A DNA stretch of 64,000 nt, from the NCBI RefSeq assembly GCF_005406215.1, contig NZ_NXMA01000004.1, positions 96,214 through 160,213 on the forward strand, in the 5' to 3' direction. A program made the position numbers and the translations under genes. This document shows positions 39,400 through 48,892 of the stretch, one piece after another. Below the pieces are notes generated by a model that was not told the DNA's origin, made no database searches, and was given only the letters and a program-made list of their open reading frames with translations. This DNA comes from Campylobacter aviculae (GTDB lineage Bacteria; Campylobacterota; Campylobacteria; Campylobacterales; Campylobacteraceae). The stretch's first letter is position 1. Each line of letters starts with the position of its first letter.

Positions 39400-41387
39400 A
39401 TATACAATATAGCGATGCTTTAGTAATAGGTGGAGGTTTAGCAGGTCTTAGAGCTGCAATTGAAGTTGCAAAAAGTGGTCAAAGTGTAACACTTTTAAGC
39501 ATTTGTCCAGTGAAACGTTCTCATTCAGCAGCGGTTCAAGGAGGAATGCAAGCAAGTCTTGGAAATGGTGCTAAAGGTGAAGGTGATAATGAAGATCTTC
39601 ATTTTGCAGATACGGTTAAAGGAAGTGATTGGGGTTGCGATCAGGAAGTAGCAAGGATGTTTGCACAAACGGCTCCAAAAGCTGTTAGAGAACTTGCAGC
39701 TTGGGGTGTACCTTGGACTAGAGTTACAAAAGGACCAAGAACTGTAGTTATCAATGCACAAAAAACGGTTATTGAAGAAAAAGCAGAAGCACATGGTCTT
39801 ATTAATGCACGTGATTTTGGTGGAACTAAAAAATGGAGAACTTGTTATATAGCTGATGCCACTGGGCATTGTATGCTTTATGGTGTAGCTAATGAAGCTA
39901 TTAAGCATCAAGTTAAGATTATTGATAGAATGGAAGCAGTAAGAATTATCCATGATGGTAAAAAATGTTTAGGTGTGATCGCAAGAGATTTAACTAATGG
40001 ACAATTGATTGCTTATATCGCGCGTGGAACTATGATAGCAACTGGCGGTTATGGTAGAATTTATAAGCAAACCACAAATGCAGTTATTTGTGAAGGTACA
40101 GGTGCAGCTATTGCTCTTGAAACAGGGCTATGCAGATTATCAAATATGGAAGCAGTGCAATTTCATCCAACTCCTATTGTCCCAAGTGGAATTTTGCTTA
40201 CTGAAGGTTGTCGCGGAGATGGTGGAATTTTACGTGATGTGGATGGCTATCGTTTCATGCCTGATTATGAACCAGAGAAGAAAGAACTTGCAAGTCGTGA
40301 TGTTGTAAGTCGTAGAATGATGGAACATATTAGAAAAGGAAAAGGGGTTAAAAGTCCTTATGGAGATCATTTATGGCTTGATATTTCTATACTTGGTCGT
40401 GCCCATGTTGAAAAAAATCTTCGCGACGTTCAAGACATTTGTAAAACTTTTAATGGAATTGATCCTGCAGACGAAGGTCCAAAAGGCTGGGCGCCTGTTT
40501 TACCTATGCAGCATTATTCTATGGGGGGTATTAGAACAAAACCAACAGGTGAAAGCCAATGGTTAAATGGGCTTTTTGCTTGTGGTGAAGCAGCTTGCTG
40601 GGATATGCATGGATTTAATCGTTTGGGTGGAAATTCTTGTGCTGAAACTGTGGTGGCAGGAATGATTATAGGAGACTATTTTGCCAATTATTGTAAAAAT
40701 AACGGCGAAATTATCGATACAGATTTAGTTAAAAATTTCTTAAGTAAAGAATACCAGTATCTTAAATCTTTAGTGGATAAAGAAGGCAAACATTCTGTTT
40801 TTGAAATCAAAAATAGAATGAAAGAGATTATGTGGGATAAAGTAGCTATTTTTAGAACAGGAGAAGGTTTAAAAGAAGCTGTTGATGAATTAGAAAAGCT
40901 TTATAAAGATTCTTTAGATGTAAAGGTGCATTGTAAAGAACTTGATTGTGCAAATCCAGAACTTGAAGAAGCCTATAGAGTTCCTAGAATGTTAAAAGTT
41001 GCACTTTGTGTCGCTTATGGAGCACTTTTAAGAACAGAAAGTCGTGGAGCACATTATAGGGAAGACTATCCAAAAAGAGATGATTTAAATTGGATGAAAA
41101 GAACAAATACTTATTGGGTTGAAGGTGAAACCTTACCACGTGTAGAATATGAAGATCTTGATATTATGAAGATGGAAATACCACCAGCATTTCGTGGATA
41201 TGGAGCAAAAGGTAATATTATCGAAAATCCTTTAAGTGAAAAACGCCAAGCTGAAGTAGATGCAATCCGTGAAAAAATGGAAGCAGAAGGTAAAAGTCGT
41301 TATGAAATTCAAGATGCTTTAATGCCTTATGAACTTCAAGCAAAATTTAAAAAACCAAATCAAAGAATAGGAGTGGATTATGAGTAG
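39396..41387 (+). CDS. frdA: Fumarate reductase flavoprotein subunit
   Basis: The 663-residue subunit has the FAD fold [16 protein letters not shown], the covalent-FAD His in [12 protein letters not shown] (about residue 43), the catalytic HPTPIVPSG and [18 protein letters not shown], and the active-site REDYPKRDD near the end. It reduces fumarate to succinate and in C. jejuni is the only succinate dehydrogenase as well. It overlaps frdB by eight bases. Confidence 0.97.
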   Translation: MNIQYSDALVIGGGLAGLRAAIEVAKSGQSVTLLSICPVKRSHSAAVQGGMQASLGNGAKGEGDNEDLHFADTVKGSDWGCDQEVARMFAQTAPKAVRELAAWGVPWTRVTKGPRTVVINAQKTVIEEKAEAHGLINARDFGGTKKWRTCYIADATGHCMLYGVANEAIKHQVKIIDRMEAVRIIHDGKKCLGVIARDLTNGQLIAYIARGTMIATGGYGRIYKQTTNAVICEGTGAAIALETGLCRLSNMEAVQFHPTPIVPSGILLTEGCRGDGGILRDVDGYRFMPDYEPEKKELASRDVVSRRMMEHIRKGKGVKSPYGDHLWLDISILGRAHVEKNLRDVQDICKTFNGIDPADEGPKGWAPVLPMQHYSMGGIRTKPTGESQWLNGLFACGEAACWDMHGFNRLGGNSCAETVVAGMIIGDYFANYCKNNGEIIDTDLVKNFLSKEYQYLKSLVDKEGKHSVFEIKNRMKEIMWDKVAIFRTGEGLKEAVDELEKLYKDSLDVKVHCKELDCANPELEEAYRVPRMLKVALCVAYGALLRTESRGAHYREDYPKRDDLNWMKRTNTYWVEGETLPRVEYEDLDIMKMEIPPAFRGYGAKGNIIENPLSEKRQAEVDAIREKMEAEGKSRYEIQDALMPYELQAKFKKPNQRIGVDYE

Positions 41388-42105
41388 AAAATTAACTATA
41401 AAAGCATTTAAGTATAATCCTTTAAGCAAAATTTCAAAACCGCATTTTGTAACTTACGAGCTTGAAGAAACTCCTTTTATGACTGTTTTTGTGTGCTTGA
41501 CCCTAATCCGTGAAAAAATGGATGCCGATCTTAGTTTTGATTTTGTTTGTCGTGCAGGAATTTGCGGATCTTGTGCTATGATGATTAACGGTGTTCCAAA
41601 ACTTGCTTGTAAGACTTTAACAAAAGATTATGAAGATGGTGTTATCGAGCTTATGCCTATGCCGGCGTTTAGACATATTAAAGATTTAAGCGTCAATACT
41701 GGAGAATGGTTTGAAGGTATGTGCAAGCGTGTTGAAAGTTGGGTACATAATGAAAAAGAAACTGATATTTCAGCACTAGAAGAGCGTATAGAGCCTGAAG
41801 TTGCAGATGAAACTTTTGAGCTTGATCGTTGTATAGAGTGTGGAATTTGTGTTGCTTCATGTGCAACTAAACTGATGAGGCCAAATTTTATAGGCGCTAC
41901 AGGACTTTTAAGAACAGCAAGATATTTGCAAGATCCACATGATCATAGAAGCGTAGAGGATTTTTATGAGTTAGTGGGTGATGATGATGGAGTTTTTGGG
42001 TGTATGTCTTTGCTCGCTTGTGAAGATAATTGTCCTAAGGATTTGCCTTTGCAAAGTAAAATTGCCTATATGAGAAGACAACTTGTTGCCCAAAAAGATA
42101 AATAA
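41380..42105 (+). CDS. frdB: Fumarate reductase iron-sulphur subunit
   Basis: The 241-residue subunit has the plant-type [2Fe-2S] motif [15 protein letters not shown] (about 56-70) and two further clusters in [15 protein letters not shown] and [15 protein letters not shown], for [4Fe-4S] and [3Fe-4S] centres. It relays electrons from FrdC haems to FrdA. A GC-rich hairpin follows directly. Confidence 0.96.
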   Translation: MSRKLTIKAFKYNPLSKISKPHFVTYELEETPFMTVFVCLTLIREKMDADLSFDFVCRAGICGSCAMMINGVPKLACKTLTKDYEDGVIELMPMPAFRHIKDLSVNTGEWFEGMCKRVESWVHNEKETDISALEERIEPEVADETFELDRCIECGICVASCATKLMRPNFIGATGLLRTARYLQDPHDHRSVEDFYELVGDDDGVFGCMSLLACEDNCPKDLPLQSKIAYMRRQLVAQKDK

Positions 42106-42112
42106 TAAATCC

Positions 42113-42132
42113 TTCCCCTTTTTTAAGGGGAA
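42113..42132 (+). terminator. Hairpin after frdB that also covers the ribosome-binding site of the next gene
   Basis: TTCCCCTT and AAGGGGAA form a perfect 8-base stem around TTTT. No U-run follows, so termination may be partial. The AAGGGGA on its right arm is the only good Shine-Dalgarno sequence for the dynamin-like gene starting at 42136, so folding would hide it. Confidence 0.7.
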
Positions 42133-42135
42133 AAT

Positions 42136-44322
42136 ATGAAAGAATTACTTCAAAAAATTTGGCAAAATAAACTTCAATTTTTAGATTTTAATTTTCATTT
42201 TAAAGATAAAAATATTCTTGATATATCTGAAATTGCAATTATTTTAAGTGCAAATAAAGAAAATTACGAACAATATTTTCTTTTAAAAGAATTTAAGGTT
42301 ATCTTCGAAAAAATTGCTTTAAGAGTGGATATTTTCAGTATTCAAAAAGCTCAAATTTGTGCTATCAATCTTTTAAAAATGGGTTTTATTGATAAACAAG
42401 AATTATCAAAAGCTTTACAAATTTTACGAAAAATTACAGATAATACTTTAATTTTGGATTTTATACAAACAATAAAAGTGCAAATTATTGATAAAAAAAA
42501 GCTATTTTTAGATAATTTTGACAAATTAGATTTAATTGCTTTAGAACTTTGCAAATTAAGTTTTGATGAAAATACAAAACAAAAATTAGAGAAAAAAATA
42601 AATAAATTTAGAAATTTAGAATTCAATATAGCTATAACAGGCATTATGAATTCTGGAAAATCTAGCCTCTTAAATGCTCTTTTAAGGCAAGATTTTTTAG
42701 GGGTTTCAAACATACCTGAAACAGCCAATTTAACTCTTATAAGTTATGGACTAGAAAAAGAAGCTATAGTTTATTTTTGGGACAAGTGTGAATGGGAAGA
42801 TATTTTAAAAACCTCTTCTTTTAGCAAAGAATTAAAAGAATTTATCTCTAAATTATCTTCAGAAATTGATATTGAAAAGTATATAAAAACGGAAGGTTTA
42901 AAACAAAAAATTCAATTAGATGAGTTAAAAGAATTCAGTTCTGCAAAAAATAAAATTTCAGCTTTAATTAAAAAAATAGAAATCAAAAACGACTTAGAAT
43001 TTTTAAAAAATAACATTGCTATAGTAGATACTCCAGGTCTTGATGATGTGATTGTTCAAAGAGAAATTTTAACTAATGAATATTTAAAAGAAAGCGATTT
43101 TTTAATCCATCTTATGAATGCTTCTCAAGCATTGACTCAAAAAGATGTTGAGTTTTTGATTCATTGTTTATTGAATTCGCGTTTGAGTAAATTTTTAATT
43201 GTTTTAACAAAATCTGATTTGCTAAAAAAAGAAGAGCTTGAAGAAGTGATAAATTACACCAAAAAAAGCCTTAGAGAAAAACTTAAAAATATTGATAAAA
43301 ACTTAGTTGAAAAAATCGACTTTTTATGTGTCAGTGCAAAAATGGCAAATGATTTTTATAAAGGCATTGCAAATGAAGAAAGCTTGAAAAAAAGTGGTAT
43401 GAAAGAATTTGAAGCTTATTTATTTAATGAACTTTATTCTGGAGAAAAAAGCAAAATTGCTTTAGAGGCTTATAAAAAAGAACTTTTTTTAGAGTTAAAT
43501 TATGTTTTAAGTATATACGAAATGCAAAATAAATTAATAAAAGAGAATGAGCAAGGTTTAAATCAGGAAAATGATCAATTCTTGCTTGAATTTGATAAAA
43601 AAGAAAGAATTTTACAAAAGGCGAAAGAGGAAATTTCTAATACGATTATGGAGCTTAAAAATTTAGAAAGCGGAATCGATAACCTTGTGTTGTTATTAGC
43701 AAAAAAACTTAAAGAACGTTTAATGGATGAATTAAAATATTTTAAAGATAAAACTCAAAAAATTGATATCAATCGCATTTTAAGTATAGTTGATATTACA
43801 ATTAAAGATGGTATTAACGATATTTTAAGAGAAATTAGATTTGAAAATATAAAAAAAATCGAAGAGTTAAAAGAAGGTCTAGCCTTAAAGTATGATTTTT
43901 TGAGAGAGAGTTTTGATGAAGGTTTTGAGAATTTTAAAAATGAAATTTCTAAAAGTATAGAAAATATTTTTAGCAGTGATAAATTTGTATTGTTAAAACT
44001 TCAAATTAAAGATATTATTTTGCAAAAAACTAATTTATTTGAACTTGAAATCAGATTAGATGAAAGTATTAACGGTATTTTTAAAAGTTTTGACATAGGG
44101 GCTATTTTAAAGCAACTTGATATTAATGGAGCATTTTTTGCTTTTTTAAATGAAAAACTTAGAAATTATGAAAATATCCAGAAAGAGAAATTAAATAATC
44201 TTGAAAATTTGATCGGAGAAATTAAAGATAAAAATGCTGATATATTAAATTCTTATAAGGTTAATTTAGAAAAAATTTCTAGATTAGAACAACTTAGAAT
44301 GGATCTTTTGAATGCAAATTGA
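42136..44322 (+). CDS. Dynamin-like GTPase, first of pair (DLP1-type)
   Basis: The 728-residue protein has a helical N-terminus (1-160) and a dynamin-family GTPase domain: P-loop [15 protein letters not shown] (about 170-184), switch I Thr in ETANLTL, G3 VDTPGLDD and G4 LTKSD. A long helical stalk (430-728) with coiled-coil tendency follows. It matches Cj0411, which with Cj0412 forms the structurally studied heterotetrameric bacterial dynamin pair that tethers membranes. The 3' end overlaps the second dynamin gene by 11 bases, consistent with stoichiometric synthesis. Confidence 0.92.
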   Translation: MKELLQKIWQNKLQFLDFNFHFKDKNILDISEIAIILSANKENYEQYFLLKEFKVIFEKIALRVDIFSIQKAQICAINLLKMGFIDKQELSKALQILRKITDNTLILDFIQTIKVQIIDKKKLFLDNFDKLDLIALELCKLSFDENTKQKLEKKINKFRNLEFNIAITGIMNSGKSSLLNALLRQDFLGVSNIPETANLTLISYGLEKEAIVYFWDKCEWEDILKTSSFSKELKEFISKLSSEIDIEKYIKTEGLKQKIQLDELKEFSSAKNKISALIKKIEIKNDLEFLKNNIAIVDTPGLDDVIVQREILTNEYLKESDFLIHLMNASQALTQKDVEFLIHCLLNSRLSKFLIVLTKSDLLKKEELEEVINYTKKSLREKLKNIDKNLVEKIDFLCVSAKMANDFYKGIANEESLKKSGMKEFEAYLFNELYSGEKSKIALEAYKKELFLELNYVLSIYEMQNKLIKENEQGLNQENDQFLLEFDKKERILQKAKEEISNTIMELKNLESGIDNLVLLLAKKLKERLMDELKYFKDKTQKIDINRILSIVDITIKDGINDILREIRFENIKKIEELKEGLALKYDFLRESFDEGFENFKNEISKSIENIFSSDKFVLLKLQIKDIILQKTNLFELEIRLDESINGIFKSFDIGAILKQLDINGAFFAFLNEKLRNYENIQKEKLNNLENLIGEIKDKNADILNSYKVNLEKISRLEQLRMDLLNAN

Positions 44323-46141
44323 TATTTTAAATCATTTTATAAAAGCTTACAAAGATGCTTATTTAAGCGATTTTGATAATAGTTTTGAAGGATGTATTAA
44401 AACGCTTTGTAAAAAATTAAATGAACCCTTTATGCACCTAAGCTATGAATTAAGCAAAGAATTAGAAGATTTGATTTTTTCTTTGGAAAAAAATATAAAT
44501 ATTGCTATAGTTGGACAATTTTCTAGCGGCAAATCAAGTCTTTTGAATTTGATTTTAAAACGCGAGTGTTTGCCTACTGGAATCATTCCTGTAACCTTTA
44601 AGCCTACTTTCTTACATTATGCTAAAGAGTATTTTTTAAGAGTAGAATTTGAAGATGGGAGTGATATTATTACAGATATAGAAGATCTTGCACAATATAC
44701 CGATCAAAGAAATGAGCTTAAAAAAGCTAAAAATTTACATATTTTTGCACCTATACCTTTGTTGAAAAAAATCACTCTTGTAGATACTCCTGGACTTAAT
44801 GCTAATGAAAATGATACCTTAACAACGTCAAAAGAATTAAAAAATATACATGCGGCAATTTGGTTAAGTTTGATTGATAATGCAGGTAAAAAAAGTGAAG
44901 AAGATGTTATCAGAGAAAATTTAGAAATTTTGGGTGAAAATAGCATTTGTGTTTTAAACCAAAAAGATAAATTGACCCCGCAAGAATTAGACAATGTCTT
45001 AAAATATGCTAAGCAGGTTTTTTCTAAATATTTTAAAGAAATTATTGCTATATCTTGTAAAGAGGCCAAAGCAAAAGAAAGCTATAAGCAGTCAAATTTT
45101 GAACACCTGTTGAGTTTTTTACAAAATTTAGATGAAAAAGGTTTAAAACAGAAATTTATAAAAAGGAAAATATCAATTCTATGTGAAATTTTAGATAATG
45201 AAAATAAACTTTTTATGGAAATTTTTAATCAACTTTTATTGAAATTTCAAAGTTATGAAGAATATCTCAATTCTATTTATGAAAAAATTTTAGAAGAAAT
45301 TATAATTTTAAACCATCAAATTTTAAACCAACTTAAAAGCATTAGTGAAAAAATTTCAAGCGAGATCTTTAATTGTGTCAAAGAGAAAGAAGCTTATTTT
45401 TACAAAAAATCAACTAAATTTTTAACGAGAAATTTGTATATAAGATATGATTATAAAACACCTTTTATATCAAGCGATGATGCTTATTTGGCGATGTTTT
45501 ATAATTCTGATGTATTGAATAAAGAATTTAAAAAGATTAAAAATGAAATAAATTGCTCTTTTGAAAATATTAAAGAAAAATTGACAAAATTAATCGATGG
45601 CTTAGAAAAAGAAATTTTATTATTTAAGGCTGAATTTTCAAATATTCAAAAAGATAATATTTTTCAAAGTGATAAAAATTTTAGCGATTTAAGAGCTTTT
45701 TGTAATGCAAGCGAAGAATACTTTTTAAAGGATTTTAAAGAACTTTTATATAAAAGTTTATTAGATCTTGATTTGTTTTTTGAAAAGCTTAACTTAAAGG
45801 CTTTTGCAAATTATGAAAACGCTACAAAATTGAGTTTAAGTTTTTTTAGTCAAAAAATAAATGAAAGTCGCGTTCTTTACGAGCTTGATAGCTCTGAATT
45901 TGTTTTATTTTATCCAAAAAAAAGTGAAATTTACGAAAGAGTTTTACAAGAATTAAATGTTTATGAATTTGAAAATTTACTTATTAATAAACCAATTATT
46001 GCTAAAATTGCTAAGAATTTTTTTGAGAAAAATAAAATTTTGATCGAAGAAAAAAAACAAGTTGTAGAATTTAAAAAAACAGAACTTTACAAAAGAAAAA
46101 AACAAATCACAGATTCTTGTGATCTTTTAAAGGAAATATAA
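44312..46141 (+). CDS. Dynamin-like GTPase, second of pair (DLP2-type)
   Basis: At 609 residues it has the GTPase motifs VGQFSSGKSSLLNLIL (about 68-83), IPVTFKPTFL (switch I), LVDTPGLNANEND (about 153-165) and LNQKDKLT (G4), then a helical stalk with segments rich in Phe and Lys that could form the membrane paddle. It corresponds to Cj0412, partner of the preceding DLP1-type protein. Its stop shares one base with the start of the Sel1-repeat gene. Confidence 0.92.
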   Translation: MQIDILNHFIKAYKDAYLSDFDNSFEGCIKTLCKKLNEPFMHLSYELSKELEDLIFSLEKNINIAIVGQFSSGKSSLLNLILKRECLPTGIIPVTFKPTFLHYAKEYFLRVEFEDGSDIITDIEDLAQYTDQRNELKKAKNLHIFAPIPLLKKITLVDTPGLNANENDTLTTSKELKNIHAAIWLSLIDNAGKKSEEDVIRENLEILGENSICVLNQKDKLTPQELDNVLKYAKQVFSKYFKEIIAISCKEAKAKESYKQSNFEHLLSFLQNLDEKGLKQKFIKRKISILCEILDNENKLFMEIFNQLLLKFQSYEEYLNSIYEKILEEIIILNHQILNQLKSISEKISSEIFNCVKEKEAYFYKKSTKFLTRNLYIRYDYKTPFISSDDAYLAMFYNSDVLNKEFKKIKNEINCSFENIKEKLTKLIDGLEKEILLFKAEFSNIQKDNIFQSDKNFSDLRAFCNASEEYFLKDFKELLYKSLLDLDLFFEKLNLKAFANYENATKLSLSFFSQKINESRVLYELDSSEFVLFYPKKSEIYERVLQELNVYEFENLLINKPIIAKIAKNFFEKNKILIEEKKQVVEFKKTELYKRKKQITDSCDLLKEI

Positions 46142-46848
46142 TGTTTAAAATAATTTTAATTTTAATATTATCTTATAATGCAATTTTTGCTTTAAGTGAT
46201 TTAGAAAAAGGTTTGCAATTTTATGAAGAAAATAAATTTTCAAAAGCGTATGAAATTTTTGAGAAACTTTGTGAAAAAAATAGTGCAAAATCCTGTTTTT
46301 CTATGGCCTATATGATCGAAAATGCCCAGGGAGTAAGAAAAGATGTCAATAAGGCCTATAAATTATATGATAAAGCTTGTAGTTTGGGTTTATTTGAGGC
46401 TTGTTTTAATATGGGTGTGATTTTGCAAAATCAAGGATATGTTAATGAATCGATTTTAGCATTTAATAAAGCTTGCAATTTAGGAGATACTAGAAGTTGT
46501 AATAATGTGGCTTTGTTTTATGAAAATGATAAAGATGGTCAAATGGCAACAGAATTTTATAAAAAATCATGCGACTTAAAAGATGCTTCTGCTTGTTATA
46601 AATTAGGATTTTTGTATGAAAAAGGTGAGTTGATCAGACAAAGTAAAAAATATTCTTTAGCCTTTTATTCCAAATCTTGTACGTTAGGTTTTGCTGAAGC
46701 GTGTTATCTTCTTGGACGTTATAATCAACTTGAAATAAAAGATTTACAAAAGGCTAAAAGATATTTTGGTATGGCTTGCGATAAAAAACATAAAGAAGCT
46801 TGTGCCGCTTATAAAGAATTAAATTCTAAAACTATGGAAATTTATTGA
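46141..46848 (+). CDS. Exported Sel1/HCP-type cysteine-rich repeat protein
   Basis: After a signal peptide (1-18, ending IFALS) the 235-residue protein has about five Sel1-like helical repeats, each carrying a cysteine pair, for example YDKACSLGLFEACFNMG and YKKSCDLKDASACYKLG. Helicobacter cysteine-rich proteins (HcpA type) share this disulphide-stapled repeat and some bind penicillin-like ligands. Location should be periplasmic or secreted. It is coupled to the dynamin pair by a one-base overlap, which hints at a link but does not show one. Confidence 0.85.
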   Translation: MFKIILILILSYNAIFALSDLEKGLQFYEENKFSKAYEIFEKLCEKNSAKSCFSMAYMIENAQGVRKDVNKAYKLYDKACSLGLFEACFNMGVILQNQGYVNESILAFNKACNLGDTRSCNNVALFYENDKDGQMATEFYKKSCDLKDASACYKLGFLYEKGELIRQSKKYSLAFYSKSCTLGFAEACYLLGRYNQLEIKDLQKAKRYFGMACDKKHKEACAAYKELNSKTMEIY

Positions 46849-46982
46849 ATTCATTTGTTGTATTTTCATATTTTATTATATCTTATAATAAATTTTAAAG
46901 CGACAATATAAAAATAGGATTTTGCAATTTTTATTTATAGATTTACTAAAATTTCTGATAAAATGGGCGATGTTGTATTAGG

Positions 46983-47171
46983 TTGGTTGCAACAACGACT
47001 TTTGCTAGACCTAATTGGGAGACAGAATTAACCTTATTTCACGATAGCAATGGTGATGAATACTATTGGAATAGACAAGGACTTATTCAGTTTGGCAGAA
47101 TGTGTGGTCCAGAAACTACGAATTGTAAAGTTAATGGAAAACATTATCTTGGTGGATGGAATATAAGATAA
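46983..47171 (+). pseudogene. Cassette copy A, gene 1: leaderless remnant of the double-glycine protein
   Basis: An open stretch of 62 residues (first codon TTG, no ribosome-binding site) reads VATTTFARPNWETELTLF... and ends HYLGGWNIR, echoing the SYLGGLHIGRTR tail of the intact gene 1 proteins. A stop codon lies eight codons upstream, and no signal peptide or GG leader is in frame. The DNA before it (46920-46939) matches 20 bases of the 5' flank of copy C, and a GATAAAAT box as in copy B stands at about 46956. It may be a 5'-deleted gene, or a short variant I cannot recognise. Gene 2 of copy A begins 12 bases later. Confidence 0.5.
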
Positions 47172-47183
47172 TAGGGAAAATTT

Positions 47184-48065
47184 ATGATAAACAGTATAAA
47201 TTCTTACTCAAATTATAATTACTATACAAATTCTTTAAATTCTAAAAATAAACAAGAAACTAAAGAAGAAGATATTATAACAACAACCAACATACATGGA
47301 CATACTTTTATAACAGGAGATGCTGCTCTTCCTTACCGTGGAAAGAAATTTGAGTATAATACGAAAATCTTTGGTTTTGATGAAAACGTTAGCGAACAAG
47401 AAATGAAAAGTTTTAATGCTTTTATGAATAAAAATAAACTCAAAGATCCAAATAAAATTGAAAAATCTCCTCTTAAAAATTTTGGCGAAGAATCTGAAAA
47501 GTGGGATCCAATAGATGAAGAAATAAAATCATGGATGTTTCTTAATTATGCTCAAATGTATAATCTTGGTCATGATATAATCAAACAAGCATCTGATCTT
47601 AGAGATGAATATAGAGAACTTATAAGAGATCAAGATTTAAGTTTGGAAGAATTTAAAACTAAATATATGGATTTTAAAAAAAGACATGATGAATTTGTAA
47701 AAGAGTATGAAGTGGCTATAAGTGATAAAATGCTTTTGCATGATGATATTGTAACCGAACAAACCAATGAAACTAATCAAACAAAAACTAAACCCTTCAA
47801 ACCCATCCAAGCAGAAAGCAAAAACAAAGAAACTTACAAAGCCAAAGATACCAATGAACTCATAAAAAAACTTCTTGAAAATAAATTTGATTTAGCAAAA
47901 GAATTAGAAATTCTTTTTAATGTAAAAATAGATAATGACAATACAAATAATAATTCTAATACTAATAACAATAATTCTAATGATAACAATTCCAACTCTA
48001 ATCATCTTAGTAAATTAAGTTCTAAAGCTAAAACTAAACATAGAAGTGTGAATATTAAGGTTTAG
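47184..48065 (+). CDS. Cassette copy A, gene 2: MIN-INSYSNYN protein with Asn-rich tail
   Basis: The 293-residue protein has no signal peptide. It begins MINSINSYSNYNYYTNSLNS, has a variable middle (25-195) containing FGFDENVSEQEMKSFNAFM, a sequence block also found in copies B and C, then the common end: KPFKPIQ, LIKKLLENKFDLAKELEILF, an Asn/Ser/Asp-rich stretch and SVNIKV. The last third is identical in DNA to copy B over 256 bases. AGGG before the ATG is the ribosome-binding site. Unlike copies B and C it has no sigma28 promoter in the short gap upstream. Function unknown; a flagellum-linked secreted protein is inferred. Confidence 0.8.
   Translation: MINSINSYSNYNYYTNSLNSKNKQETKEEDIITTTNIHGHTFITGDAALPYRGKKFEYNTKIFGFDENVSEQEMKSFNAFMNKNKLKDPNKIEKSPLKNFGEESEKWDPIDEEIKSWMFLNYAQMYNLGHDIIKQASDLRDEYRELIRDQDLSLEEFKTKYMDFKKRHDEFVKEYEVAISDKMLLHDDIVTEQTNETNQTKTKPFKPIQAESKNKETYKAKDTNELIKKLLENKFDLAKELEILFNVKIDNDNTNNNSNTNNNNSNDNNSNSNHLSKLSSKAKTKHRSVNIKV
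47769..48024 (+). repeat. 256-base direct repeat shared by gene 2 of copies A and B
   Basis: This segment is identical by eye to 49954-50209 and encodes the KPFKPIQ-to-LSKLSS C-terminal block of gene 2. After it copy B lacks six bases. A more diverged version is in copy C at about 63290-63535. Confidence 0.85.
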
Positions 48066-48266
48066 AAAATTTATTAAAATTAATTACTAAATAATATTAC
48101 CAATTTACACACTATTATTCAATTATATTAAAAAAATAAAAAACTCTTAAAACACTAAAAATTCACCACAAATATTACTAAAATATCTATAAAATAGGAT
48201 TTTTAAAATTTGATTTAAATAATCAATCGTGATAAAATAAGTACACTTTAATACAAAGGAGAAGTC

Positions 48267-48787
48267 ATGATAAAAAGTTATTAAGCGTTGCAACTTTAGG
48301 TGCTTTATTGGCAAGTTCTGCTTTTGGGGATGATTTTCTAGCTAAAGTTAGCAATGGTGCACTCAGCGATAATAGTGCAGGTGTTAAAGTTCTTAGTCTT
48401 AATGAGATGAAAGATGTTAAGGGTGGGTATTGGAAATCTGAATATACATGTGGTACAACCCAGTGTTATGGATTTGCTGATACTGATAGTATTTTACATA
48501 ACCCCGTTAATAGAACGTGGCAAGCTGATTTAATAGCGGTAACTTTTGGAGATCCTGATCAATATTTGGGATTTATGACTAAAAATAATAAAGCTGTTTC
48601 TGATTTAGGAAAGCCTTATAACTATTTTACTTATGCGGCAGTTGTTTTAGATGGTACTACAGGTAGAGTTTATCAGCAATCTAGTGCTGTTTTAAATAAC
48701 AATAGCATAGTGAGAGAATTAAGCAGAAGATATAAAGATCAATTTGATAGCTATTTAGGTGGCTTGCATATAGGTCGTACTCGCTGA
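48267..48787 (+). pseudogene. Cassette copy B, gene 1: double-glycine leader protein with a frameshift near its start
   Basis: An AAAGGAGAAGTC ribosome-binding site leads to ATG at 48267, but the A-run at 48272-48276 has five A and the frame stops at TAA 48282-48284. One more A would restore MIKKLLSVATLG and join the long frame that runs to 48787, giving 172 residues nearly identical to copy C in the first 54 and last 12 residues. The long frame has no good start of its own (a TTG at 48308 is weak). It contains the LSLNEMKDVKGG leader end and two Cys soon after (YTCGTTQCYG). It is a recent pseudogene, a slipping ON/OFF gene or a sequence error. Confidence 0.8.
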
Positions 48788-48892
48788 TATTTTTTTATAT
48801 ATTAAGTTAAACTCATTTCTAACCGATATAGAAATGATAAAATATTATCTACCACTATAACCAAAAAGGCAGTAAAATGATAAATAATATAA
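48729..48892 (+). repeat. 164-base direct repeat covering the gene 1 end, sigma28 promoter and gene 2 start (copy B)
   Basis: Identical by eye to 62163-62326 at a constant offset of 13434. It spans the last 20 codons of gene 1, the whole intergenic region and the first five codons of gene 2. Confidence 0.88.
48803..48829 (+). promoter_or_regulatory. Sigma28 (FliA) promoter of cassette copy B, gene 2
   Basis: TAAGTTAA, exactly 11 bases and ACCGATAT match the sigma28 consensus TAAAGTTT-N11-GCCGATAA. The -10 ends 48 bases before the gene 2 ATG; an AAAAAGGCAG site precedes the ATG. Confidence 0.85.

Noticed and set aside
39525..39953. 142-codon open frame antisense to frdA
   Set aside because: It lies wholly within frdA, is Cys/Ser/Phe-rich like other antisense shadows and has no ribosome-binding site.
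47127..47154. TAAAGTTA upstream of cassette copy A gene 2 as a sigma28 promoter
   Set aside because: The -35-like part is good, but after 11 bases the sequence is TATCTTGG, with no CGAT core.
47940..48010. Asn/Ser/Asp-rich AAT/AAC repeats as a tandem microsatellite or CRISPR-like array
   Set aside because: The repeats are irregular codons of a low-complexity protein stretch in all three gene 2 copies; no spacers or fixed unit length.
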